Shown piece by piece: positions 11,801 through 23,900 of a stretch of 64,000 bases of DNA. The first letter of the stretch is position 1. Each line of letters opens with the position of its first letter. Location: the NCBI GenBank assembly GCA_026261815.1, contig JAMPIT010000566.1, positions 31,707,001-31,771,000 of the forward strand, given 5' to 3'. The notes beneath the pieces are model-generated. The model saw nothing but the letters and a program-made list of their open reading frames with translations. It made no database searches and had not been told where the DNA came from. The DNA is from Monarcha castaneiventris obscurior. Its lineage: Eukaryota > Chordata > Aves > Passeriformes > Monarchidae. A program made the translations under genes and the position numbers.

Positions 11801-14800
11801 TGCGAATGACCAGTGCAATAAAACACTGAAACATATTCCTTTATCAGTTTGTTCCCTTGGGAAAGTGAAGGAGTGAAGTCACCACTTAGACTTGCATAAG
11901 CTGTTCTAAGGCTCCCAATCTATCGGAATCTATCTTAAGAAATTACTCGTTTGGAAAGAGGGAGGGAGGGAGGAAAAGGGAAGAAGAGGGGGAAAGTAGA
12001 AGAGACTAAACTAAATCCTCTTTTTCTCAGAGGACATCATGCTTCAACATAATGGTGTAAATAGAAAAAAATGCAGAAGTTGACAATGAGGATGGGCACT
12101 AATAGCTCAATATCTGCTCTACCTGTGTTCCAAAGCAGCCAAGTGCAAGGCAGAAATGGTCTGTAGTGTTTCAATGCCCACACATACAGGTAGCTTAGAG
12201 CAGGGGTGAAAAAACCACACTCACTGATGTGGCAAGGCCCAGTTGCAGCTGGTAGTAAACTGCAATGCCTGGTGCAGATGTGGAGACATCAGAGAAGCTT
12301 TGGCCTGAGCCATGAACATAATTTATTCCATCCTTCCGGAGGGCCAGGGCTCACCTGCTGTCCCTGGACACCAGTGCCCACATTATCGGAACAGGACCTA
12401 AAGTGGTGGGAAATTATTGAAACCTTTAATTTCAACAGTCTTTAGGACAGTTTTTTCCATAGAAAAGATGTTTTTCTCTGGCCTTTAGCATTCACAGCCC
12501 ATCCACTGGCTCTCAGCAGTGAGGCAACTACCTACTACTCTGGTTAAATCAACCATGGAATAGTAGTAATTTTTCGGAAGTGATTTTTAAGAAGGAACTT
12601 GAAAATAAAGAGTGATGGATCAGTAATTAAAGCAGAATGGCTACCTTACAACATTCATCCCTAATGTGAGCAAACAAAAAAGGACCAATAGAAAATTGGC
12701 CAACCACTATAGTTGATCTATATATTAAATTCAAAAGAGAAGCCCCTCAATATGTAATACTACTGCAATTTGTATTATTATGTAATCTCTATTAGGTATT
12801 GATTTCCAGCACAACTGGCAGGACTCAGTACAAAGGAATCAGGCCTGCTGCTTGCACATAGGGTCAGCAGTTTCTGTCTTCCCTTCTCTCCAGTGGTCTT
12901 AAATTAGATAAAGCTATCCAAAGCTACTGTTGTTTTCAATTTTATCCTATCATGGGCCAAATAGTCCTGTGAAAACCATCCATTCTGCTCTCACTCCATT
13001 TTTACAGGAGACACTCAGGTGACTTTACTTAAACTTTCCAAATGTACGTCTTCAATATAGGAGAGCAAAATTTCCTCCACTGCATAGAAATTCCAGTTAA
13101 CAACAGACAGAAACTAACTGCCCTCTTTTACTAAAATATCTGTCGAACATCAAGTTTAGCAGTTCAGCATGGGTGGAAAAAATCTTACAAGGCAATTTAT
13201 GAGTTCTTCTTTGTCTTAAAAAAAACCCAAAACTTTAAGAGATCTTAACCACTTCTTATTTCTCAGGGAGTCAGTTTAGATAAATATTGTCAACAGCAGT
13301 ATTTGCAAGTGAGACAAGTAACCAGTGATTAAGCAGTCAATGCCTTTAAATAATTTCCTTCAAGAGGAGAGAATATTTACTTCTCTGGAGGAATTGGCTT
13401 GAACAGAAAGTTCAACTTTATCAATATTGTTAATATTTTCCACCTAGGTAACTAGAATTAGTGGAGTCCATAGCCTAATTTCACTGGGTGCATATTACCT
13501 AAATTTTCAAGGATTGAAATATAAAACTTAATTGGTTTTGTGCATGTCCCAGCAAACTGAAAACCCCAGAAATATTGTCTCTACTATCCACTACATTTCT
13601 GTCTGGTTGAAGGCTTAAGGCTCTTTTGCCCTCTTAGTCTCACATCCTGCTCTAAACCAAATGTTATCCAACAACACAAGACTCTTTTATACATAAAAAA
13701 TAGGAAACAAAATTAGTTGGAGTGAATGACAAATACTGGAACTGAATGAAATCAAAGTCTAACACACAATCTACGTAGCTGCAGGTTGATCTGCCCCTGG
13801 GGTAGACTTGGAAGAACAAACAGCCTTTGAGAAAGACTCCTGTGGAGATTCAAGGACACTTGAGGAATATACAAGTACTGGAGGAAAGAGCTGTGCAGAA
13901 AGCACTCCTGGTAACCACAGATTTAGCTCTTCAGATATACAAATATGAACAAAATATTCTAGGCTGGGTTCCTGCCTGCTAAAAGAGAGATTTTTCTATC
14001 ATGTTTTGCACAGAGCTAGATTTTTGTGTCAGCAAAATCATTTGTGTATAATGCATATCTATAGATATTAGGAAATGTCTGTCTTTTTGACATCATTATG
14101 GACACTGACTTTTTGCTTCTGGTTTAGAAAAATGCTAAGCACATATTGAAAAAAATAACCTGGGAAACAAAACATTTCTTCAGACATACAACCACAAACA
14201 TACCATGACTGCAAATCCAAATATGTTTACATCAGTTACTATATAGATATGGATATTGATTGCTAAACTCTTATTCCCTAGACCAGACTGTTGAGGCTAA
14301 AGAGACAACATGGGGAAAGTTTATCCAAATCCTTTAAAGGACCAGCTCAGGCTGTAGCAGCACCTAAACAACAATTTAATCATAACATGATGTTATTCAT
14401 GGAAAACAGACAGCCTTTTCCTGTCATTAAACATGGAAAACCACCATAGATGCAGAATAAGCAATTCTTTCCCCTTGTGCAAATGTGTCATTTGTCAGCC
14501 AGATCCAGGAGCATCTGTGTATTGTGATCTAGTGCCACTTTCACAGCTAAAACAGAACAGGAATTGAAAAAGACACCAAAAAAAGAGAAAAGGTACTTGA
14601 AATGTTTGAAGACAATCCATGTCTAGCCACGGGAATTTCTCTGCTGACCCCCTCAGACCAACATAAATAATTTATTTCCACAAGTATAATGTCACTGCAC
14701 ATCAAACACATACTATGGCTGCAGGAGCCAGGCCAATTCTTTCCATGTTGCCCTTTTGCATCAATCCCATTAGCTCCCCAGCACATCAGGTCTCTAGTGC

Positions 14801-16669
14801 AGGAGATGAGTATTTGTGCATTACCATGAGCCTTTGTCCACCCTCCCTGACAGACTGGGATTTCATGGTCTCTGGGAATATTCATGTTTGCTAATCCATT
14901 TTTGATTGCCTCTCTTTTGTTTTACATCTAAATATGATACTCCCGTGGAAACTGGATTAGCAGGAAAATACTTTTTATAAATGAATTAAATAATTCCAGG
15001 CTTTATTCCTTAGAAAATTAGAAAGCCACAGAAACAAAGACATTGGTTATCTTCTATTAAGGGTTTTATAGTGCAATAATCATCTATAAATGAACACTTC
15101 CTTGTGTCAAATCTATAAAAGACAGCAATTAAAATTTTGACAGGTACCGCACTATAGACTGTTGAACAGAAATATCACAAATTATGCTCTGTCCGCACAT
15201 AAAATTGTGACAGCTCATGTGACACACTAGGAATATACTTCAATATCAACAACATGAGCTATAGTACCTGACCCAGAATCTAAGTGGAATGACTCCTTAT
15301 GATTTATTTGGCTATTAGGTAAGACTTCAGCCCAGCTGATTAGCTGTCAAATTACTACACTGTTATTTCTGATGACTATGCTATCTTAAACTGATACTGA
15401 AAAAAATCACAAACAAAACAAATCAACATCCCAAAAGAGCTAGCAGTCAATAAGTATGTTAATCTCATACTGGCAAAATAAATCAGCTCCAGTGTAAGTA
15501 GATGAGTTTTAAACATCTTCATATGAGAGGGTGGTAGCATTTAAACCATTAAATATAAATGCAGATACACATCTGGTCACAATATTTTATTTAGCCTTTG
15601 CAGTAGCACTAGTATTGAGTATTGGCCATTCTGCTATTCTTCCAAATAAAATCCTTTCCTTTTTATTTCCATTTTCATCCTTCAAGCAAACATAGGCTTC
15701 TGAAGAGAACTGCTGGCAAACTCTGTGCTTTCCCCAGCTTTGCTTCCAAACACCTGCAATTCAAGTTATGACAAATTGCACCTACAAATTCTCCATGATC
15801 TCCACAGTTCCAAGAATCTCATCAGCAAGAAGACAGAGAAAATATTTTAGGAAACTGGCAAGAAAAAAAAAGCAAAATGTTCTGCAGAGAAATCAAGGCT
15901 CAGAGCCTGATGTGAAAAAGGTCTCAGTGATTGTGATAATGAATAGCACAACACCCAGCACTCAGGTGCTTGGCCCCGGGAGCAGACTCTGTCGTGAGTC
16001 AGATGTTTATTGTTTGACACAACAGGACAAGCATGAGGAACGTGATTCAGCTGTGAAGATTGTGTTGACAGTTTTTAATTAGATTTTCTTTTTCAAAACA
16101 ATTTCTTCGCATGCTGGTGCAAGGAAAAAATAAAGCTGTCCTTTTTCTTTTTTTTCCTATCAGATTGAAAGCATCTCTCCTGGAAAGGCATGTAATTCAG
16201 TATTTCTGAGCATCACAAATGAGCTATACTTTTACACTAATTAAATGCAAGATTATAGCACCAATCTTTTTTCTGGTATCACCCACTCAGTTGCAGGGTT
16301 AGAAGAGCAGCTCACAAACCCAGGTCACTCACGATGTGTCTGCTGGCACCAGACCTCCCTCTCTACTCGAGGTGTGAGCCATCACTCTGCTTGTGGCAAC
16401 TTCCTGTCTTTCAGACGTGGAAGACAGTAACTAACATCTGAAAGCCAGTGAATAAAGCTTTGCAGGGCTCTTTATTGCTGTGCTGAAGGAGATGGCTGGC
16501 ACAGCCCTGCATCACATGACAAAATGAAAGAAAATATTGCTGGAGGTCAGATACCATTGTGGAGATTTGAAGACCATACAGTTCACAAAGTTATGAAAGA
16601 TGTGTAAGTCATCTCAGAATCTGATGCATTCTGAATTGCTTTGATTTAAGGACTACTTGAATAAATACT
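8816..16669. other. gene-free unique sequence
   Basis: Nearly 8 kb without a supported gene, RNA or transposon. Open frames are short, such as a 114-codon frame on the minus strand at 10978-11322 and a 104-codon frame on the plus strand at 15768-16082, and resemble nothing I know. A 44-nt all-purine tract (11953-11996, GGGA-rich) is the only notable low-complexity feature. Composition is AT-rich throughout. Confidence 0.65.
11953..11996. repeat. purine-rich low-complexity tract
   Basis: An unbroken run of A and G of 44 nt contains several GGGA units. It is simple sequence, potentially able to form triplex structures, and no gene context is visible. Confidence 0.7.
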
Positions 16670-16670
16670 A

Positions 16671-16741
16671 TTCTATAGTATTATACTATATAGTATATAG
16701 TATATTATAGTATATAGATATAGTATCTATACTATAAATAC
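16671..16741. repeat. AT-rich TATAG-type repeat with self-complementary structure
   Basis: About 70 nt built almost entirely from short units such as 'actatatagtatatag' and 'tatagtatatagatatag'. The units are partly self-complementary, so the whole block can fold on itself. It probably grew by slippage. I see no transposon terminal repeats or target-site duplications around it. Confidence 0.75.
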
Positions 16742-19700
16742 TATGCATCAGGAAATTATTTTTAATTGATTTTAAGTTTCTTTGAGAGAAAAAAAAAATG
16801 TATTGTCAAACAGATATTAATGAACTCCATTTTAAGCAACAGCTTTATTCAGTGCTTCAGATTGTGATCTCCTAACTCAGGTGGGTCAGTCACTCCACAG
16901 CACAGACTCCTGCAGTACAGAGCAGTAAGGTGATTTGAAGCCAATCCCCTCCCTGACCCAGCTTACCATGCATCAGTCCAGCCTGCAGAACATCCCTGAT
17001 ACATGTAAAGCAGATTCCTTTCAGAGGAAACAGAACCTGAACTTCTACTCCAGATATCTATTTATATGTAGGTTACCACAACCCCTGATGGGGATGCTGA
17101 GGTCTGCACAAAGAAGTAAGGCACTTCACCACTTGATCTTGTAACACTTATCAAACATGCACAGACCTAAGAAAGGCCTCAAACCATGAGAACCCTCCTG
17201 CAATGGTTCCATAATGCTGCATGAAGTACTAAGTACTGCATGTGTTTCCTATTTGCTGATGACTGACAGTCCTCAAATCACCTCTGCTGCTCCTTCCCTC
17301 CCCAAGAATTAAAGGCTGGCAGTCTTATTCCAGTGTAGTGCTCTCACCCCTTTGCTGAACCCCTCTGTTTCTTCTAATGTTCTTTTTGTTTTTTTCCCCT
17401 TCCTATTGCTTCCTTCTATAGTAATGGCCAGTTTCAGCATCCCTGGAAATGCAAGCACAGCCTAACTCCAAGCTCCATTGTAAATCTGCACTGTAAGTAC
17501 ACTGAAAGTTTCTTGAGCAGCTGCACAAGCCTATGCCAGACCCAGAAGGCTGTTAAGCTGCAAGAGGATTGGCAATCCATGGCACAATAAATTAGGTGAT
17601 AAAGCAGTTCTCATAAACCTCTATTACAACACCTGTCCTCTACCCACCACAGCAGGCAGGGCCATTCCATTCCATTCCATTTCTAGTTTTGGCAGAGAGA
17701 TGCATGCACCCCATACCCTGACTCACTCCTATGGCACTACATCCTTTATTAGCACAGAGTTTGCTGTTCCTTGGCAGCAGTCTGCTATTGAATTTGAGGG
17801 CAGCTCAGACAGTTAGAAGTAAGGGGTTCTGAGCCATTGCTTCTTCAAATCTCTCTTAGAGAGGCAGCAGGTTTTTGAGGAAAAAGAAGTACAGATTCTG
17901 AAATCATTTGGATCAACATCAGATTAGGAATATGTCAGCAGCACAGATAAAAAGATAATTAGGTTTCCCAGAGACCAGCTTTTAAAAAGTAATTAATTTT
18001 GTTCAGGGTAGTCAAGAAAATTCACGAGACTTTCTCCTTGTGGCACAGAAGGTAAAAATAGAAAAGACATTTGCCTTATGAAATTTTAATCTCCAGCACA
18101 GTTTGCAAAATTACATATTATACAAATACATTAATCAGGAGAGTTTGGTGTCTTCTTTGACTTCTTGACAATTCTTATGTGCCAAAAATGTAATTTTTTT
18201 CAGAAATACAGAAGTATCGGCAGGATGCATAAGGTGCTTCTAAGAGAGATAACAAGAGCTCAGAAGTGGGGAAAAGATGGAGAATTGAAATGAAATAGTG
18301 AAGAGTGTTCACGTCAGTCATGCAGGCTCTCATATATATCTCCCCACCTCTTTGGCAGCAGATTTAAAAATTGAAACTTGAAGGCATCTAGCAATTCATC
18401 TAAACTAAACAAACAACAGCAGAGAGCATGATCTCTCCTCCTCTTTGCTCAGATTGATCTACTACATCCTGTCACATATAAGGAACAGCTAAGGTGCAGA
18501 TAATTTTTCCTAATAAACCTGGGATTTTTCTTATGGTTTTGGCCAGGAAAATATGTTAAGCCAGATTTGAGACTTGTTTTATTTCCCTTGAGAGCAAGCG
18601 AGGACGAGGAGTTGTTCTCAGGTTTTGTTGGGATTGGTTAGGTTGGGATTTGCAGATGGTGACAGGTTCCCTCTTCAACCCCCCAGCACTAACCAGTGCT
18701 CTTGCCAGTGCCCTCTCCCCTCCTGCAGGTCTGGCTGGATGTCCTGAAGCTGCTGCCACTCCATCCCCTCCTGGGGCTGGAATGCAGAGGCACAGGCTGC
18801 AGAGTTGTTCATACACACAGGCCATGCCTAATTAGCCATTACAGCCTAATGGGGAGGCAATGAAAGCTTTCATTGACTCCTTCTGGATGGTGCTAAAGGT
18901 GAGAGGTCTACCCATACAGAGTGCCCAGGCCTTGAAGGAGTCCTTTTAGGTTACTGTTTGTTTGTTTAGCATCAAACTAAAGGGAATAAGAAAACAAGTA
19001 ATAACAATAATAATGAGTAAGAATAATAAGCCAGCACATGCCCTGACATCAAGGGCTAACGTGAAGAACAGTTCTTGAAAATGCTGCTGCTTTCACACTG
19101 GTGCCTGTAGCTGCCTCTTTTCCCACTAGATCTTGCCCCTGTGTTGTGGCACCTTTCAGCTGGGCTGAGCCCAGGCTGCTGCCACTGCCCTTTGCCTCTC
19201 AGCTGGGCACAGGGCTGCTCTCAGCACACCTGCAGCTTCCCTGGGTGATGCTCTGGCTTCCCCCAGCAGACGCAGACGATTTAATCATTTCCACAATAAC
19301 TTTTTGTTTCATTTCCATGACTTCCTCCACTTGATGGAAGACAGGGATGATTGCTGCTAATGTTAACATGTCACCGGGGCCCGATGTTACAAATCTTCCC
19401 TTACGCATAATGTTACGCTTCGGCAGCAGTCCTTAGATGAATAATGAAAATTTAACCAAGTAAAGGAATTACAAGATCAGGCCCATCGTGAGATTTATAA
19501 ACACAGTAAATGCCTTATATTTTCTACATTGAGTCTCCTGTTATTTTTTTTTTTGCCATGGAAATACTGAGATCGCATGAACCAGGGCAAACGTGGGTCA
19601 CAAAGATTAATATACAGATTTATCATGTCTACAGTATACAACTGTACAGGCTGGATGATCCAAAAAATAGTGAAACCTAAGACGAAAGTGCACACAATAA

Positions 19701-20254
19701 GGGAATTTTGATAGTTTAAACAGCTCTGCTTCATTTTATAATGTTCCGTTACCCCACAAATAACGTAGCTGTCATAACAAATAGTAACAGTGATAGATAC
19801 TAAGGAAAGCTGGATGGTGTGCAAGGCTGTGGATACAGCTCCAGTGTTCAGATCTGAACTGACTTTAAACTTAATATTTCTTGGATTGCTCAGCCCTGGC
19901 AAGGGCTGCTACAGTATTTCTCAATTTACAAATCTAATCTGTATCAAATAGCATATAGTGAAATGTAACACTGCGTTGACCTGAGCACAATTAAGGCCAT
20001 ATATGGTTTTTACTGATGAACTTGGGTAGTTAGGTTTCTATCTGGAAGACTCTCACAGACCTCAAGGGTTTCTCAAATACCTTTAAAAAGCAAAAAGGGA
20101 AGAATAATGTGGTCTGCCATTTGCTGGTTGGATGCTGTCCATCACATCTGCAATGAGTGATCTCAGGCTCAGTGCAGCTGCTGTCAGCTTGGCAGCACTG
20201 CTACTTGCTCAGGGTGTTTAGAGCAGTGCCCTGTTTTCAGATAGTTGAGATCAG
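16742..20254. other. gene-free region with a possible conserved non-coding block
   Basis: No recognised gene. Contents: a short splice-flanked segment at 17422-17492 (separate entry), a short run of CATTC-type units near 17665-17682, a GC-richer patch at about 18660-18790, an AAT-rich patch near 18995-19032 and a T run near 19540. The interval 19250-19490 has the dense, non-repetitive, TAAT-containing look of a regulatory conserved element, but this cannot be tested here. A 135-codon minus-strand open frame at 19495-19902 begins at TTG and has no family resemblance. Confidence 0.55.
17422..17492 (+). other. possible isolated exon (splice signals only)
   Basis: A long pyrimidine tract runs from about 17385 and ends in a 'ttctatag' acceptor (AG at 17420-17421). 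After 71 nt there is a 'ctgcact' followed by a GTAAGT donor starting at 17493. Both signals are good, but pairs like this occur by chance in vertebrate DNA. The only ATG frame inside the segment stops after about a dozen codons, so if real it would be a non-coding or untranslated exon. No partner exon was identified. Confidence 0.2.
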
Positions 20255-20965
20255 AAGATGACAGGTTAAATGAGGTTGGGAGAGACCCAGTCTACCCTCC
20301 AGCCCAAAGGGCCAGCACTGGGGTCAGACTAGGCTGCTCAGGGCTTGGACCAGTAAGGCCTTGAAACCCTCCAGGGATGAAGGCAGCGCAGCCACTCAGG
20401 GTGACCTGAGTGGCCTCCTCATGGGAAAAGTTTCTCCCTATACTCAGCCTGAACCTTTCTCATTCCAACTTGGGGCCGTTGCTTCTTGCCCTCCCGTCCT
20501 GTACCATTGTGAGGAGTCCCACTCCATCTCTTCCATGACCCTTTGGTGGTGCTGGGGACTGTCAAGTGCCCCAAAGACATCCCTTTTCCCAGCTGACCCA
20601 GACCAGCTTTCCCAGTGTCTCTTCATGGGGCAAGTGTCCAGCCCTACCACCCTGGGGGCCCTCCCTTGAGCTCCCTCCAGTTTGTCCATGTCTTTCCTGT
20701 GCCAGGAAACTGGACTCAGTATTTGGATGCAGTCTGGCGAGTGCCACACAGAGGGGAACAATCCCTTCCCTTGAGCTTCGAGCCGTACCCCTGGTCACAC
20801 AGTTTAGGAGCTGCTGGCTGCCTTTGCTGTCAGAGCACACCTCAGTGGAGTTCAGCTGATTGCCCACTATGACCTCGGGGCTGCACTGCAGAGCTGCTCC
20901 CCAGCCCCATCCTCTGACAGTGTCATTGCAGGGGGGTTGTCATTTCTGGGTGCCAAGTATCTGCA
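20255..20965 (-). mobile_element. CR1 LINE fragment, minus strand, ORF2 C-terminus plus 3' UTR
   Basis: Read on the minus strand this is a 5'-truncated CR1 copy. The plus strand shows the antisense of standard CR1 blocks in order: a terminal 'gaggttgggagagaccc' block, 'ccctccagggatga', 'cagcctgaacctttctc', 'ttggggccgttgcttcttgc', 'ctccctccagtttgtccatg', 'ggaaactggactcagtattt', and at the far end 'gctggctgcctttgctgtca' with 'ttcagctgattgcccac'. The minus-strand translation retains traces of ORF2 C-terminal residues, for example RKDMDKLE, but frameshifts and indels have destroyed the frame. The sequence fades into unrecognisable DNA at about 20965. The exact 3' terminal repeat is not preserved at 20255. 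Confidence 0.88.
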
Positions 20966-23900
20966 TCAAGGGAAAATGCTTCAGAACATTTTGGGTCTAT
21001 AATTTTAACTACCTCTGTCAACAAAGAAGATGTTTTTGCCAAGTTTAAAAAAATCCAGCAACATTTTCTTCAAGCAACAGTCATTCCCTAGTCTGTGGGA
21101 TTCAGGGAATGCATTTTGCCATCTTCTGAAAAAAAAGCCCTAGTTGTAGCAAAGCTGTCTATGAAAAATTGCAGGCTGCAGAAGGTTGAAGGGTAGCACA
21201 ATTGAAATGCCAAAATGCTTTTGGCAGAAAAGCTGTATCAAAAAATTTCATTGGCACTTGAGTTCCTGCACAGCTCTGCAGAAATGCCTCACTGGTCTGT
21301 AGCACTGTAGCAAGGTTCATCATTCTCACCACAGTGCTGCAAAGTGCTGTAACCTGGGCAAAACCTAATCCAAGCCATCCCTTTTAGGAATATGCATCTT
21401 GGGTTTGGAAGGGTACAGTTCAGGTTTCCTCGTTTTCACACAAACTAGACTTGTCTTGAATAGAAATTATCCGTTCCTTCTGGTTTCTATCATTTCATAT
21501 GACTGAGGGTTCCTGATTCCCTACAGGACCTGCTTCAATGGTAATTCAGCCATTAGACATCACATTTTATTTATTCTTGAACATAACCATGCGGTTGCCT
21601 GCAGAGATTTGAGTATGATTGGAGAGAGAAAAACATCACTTCAAAACCTGAGAGGAAATTGGCTGGGCATTGGCCAAAGCTGGTCCAGCCATCTGGAACT
21701 GAGGGACATCAGCCCAATATCAGCAGAAACAGTGCAGATCACAGAAATTAGACCTCTGGTGTCAGGAGATCACACGTGCTTCAGGGACTGCAGTGAACAG
21801 TTCAACTCAAGAGGGACAGATGCATCTGGCTGAGGCTGCTGGCGTCGCCCAGGGTAACAGAACATTAGGCTGTGTATTTAGGCTCTGTGAACATTTATTT
21901 ACGATGCTGGGAAACATGCATAGCTTATCCTAGGGGTCTCCTTCTAGTATTACTTCATGACTTCCGCTGTGTGTATACCCTGCTTACATTGAAATGTTTG
22001 AGTAGCCAATCCAAGCTCTCAAAAGTTAGGAAATGCCAAAATTCAAGCAGCTCTCCTTCACCTCTCTCATGCTTGGGGTCATGTTGTTTTACTGCCTACA
22101 CATCAACCAAAGCACTAATTAGTTCAAGCTATGCAAATTGTTTTAAAAAGCTAAAAAGCCTAGTTTGCAATTTAAAATGGGATCCAGATGCCCTCATCAC
22201 TTCAAGGGAGAAAAAAAGGCATTAAGTGGTAACTGGATTTTTGTGTTACTTGGCACACATCCAGGCTGAACTTGCATATAAAAATAAACCTCATGAGTTC
22301 ATTGTTCTGAACTTACAGCCAAATGTCCTGTTTGTCTTCTGTTGACTTTAAATGTTTTGTGACTAAGTTGTATAAAGCATACTTTTCAAAAAATCCAGTA
22401 ACAGTAACTAGCGAAATCTAAATAATACAACTATTTATTTCTTTGTATGCTTCTAGACATTGCACAACCTCTGGATATTCTGATAGAATTAATGTGAAAA
22501 TAGCCTAAATATTCACTTATTTCTCTGTTCCCATAGAAACTCTGACAGCAATGATTCGTACCTAAGAATTATTAAGTCCCTGACCATGCAATTTGTACTG
22601 TTCTTCTCCACAAGGCTCCAACAGCTCACACATTTTACTGCAGAGAAAGCTCACCTGAAGGATAGATTGTCTATTTTTGTTTGTCAGCTTCACTTTCTTG
22701 GAAATGCACAGCCTTGTTTTTTCGCCACAGGTGACTTGCAAAAAACCCCAGCAAAAAAAAACCATAAGCAGAAAAAATTCCTAATCACGACTAGTGTGTT
22801 CTGCCATGGTGAGGAAAGAACTGGATTTGCTCTGCCACACTGAGGCACGTGGGATGAATGCAATCCTGATGTAAATGCAGAGGAACCCTGCACAGCAACC
22901 ATCTCATACACCATGAGAAGGGACAACACACCAGCTGGGACAGAGGGAGGGGGTAAGGCCCTGACAGTCTCTCTCCTGACTCAGACTGGTCCTTGCCTGG
23001 CTTTTTGTACTCTGCACAGCAAGAGTGTCTTCCCCAGAACAGCTGGAAAAATGAAAACAGCAACTGACAGAAAAGTGTCAAGGCAAAACGACACATCAGC
23101 TCCAATATGGACACATGCTCTATGTAATTAACTCTTCATACTCAATATTTCCCTGGAATTTGGACTTTCAGGCCTTTTCAGTCCTTAGTCTTTATGCCAA
23201 GACCATCAACTGAGGTGACAGAGACACTGATTTTGATGGGACTTTGGTGTTAAAGCACTTGCTTGGTGAAGCTACCTAAGAAAATCAGCTCTGTACCATG
23301 GCACAATAGCTGAAGGACATCACTTATCTCTTCAGCAACACTTTGCTTGCTGAAAGAAACACAATGAATGGCTGCTCTGGCAGGAAGAGGTGAGGTGGGT
23401 GCAGTTCATGAGGGTTTTTTGCCCTCTGACTTACATGCAGGCGCAGGAAAAGATACACCAGCTCAGTTATTGCAGAGTCATTTTCCACTCTAAGGATGTG
23501 GTAGCATGGCTGGCTCAGTAGTGCACAATGCACAGCTGAACTCTGAACTCAACAACTATTTTTGCTCCCAAGGTTTATCAAGTAGACATCAGAGAATCAG
23601 ATGCAGAAAACACCCCACAGCTGCTACCTGCCAAATGACTACCAATCTGTTGTGCCGTGCTGAAGACCAACTCTGCCACTGACATTCATAAAGAAATACC
23701 CAGAAGGTTACAATGGTTCCTAGGCTGCATGGACAAGCCAAGAATCATAAAAGCAGTTACACCTGAGAGTAATCTGGAAATTGGGTGGCAGAAAGGAAAG
23801 TCACAGGGAGTAAAGTAAAGTAAAGTATTTTCTTTTCCAGGGCAGAAAATAGATACTGGCCTTCCTTCATAGAGCAATGGAGAAGTCCTGCTGCAACCCC

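Noticed and set aside
19495..19902. 135-codon minus-strand frame with a hydrophobic stretch
   Set aside because: Opens at TTG, has no upstream ATG in frame, and has no family resemblance.
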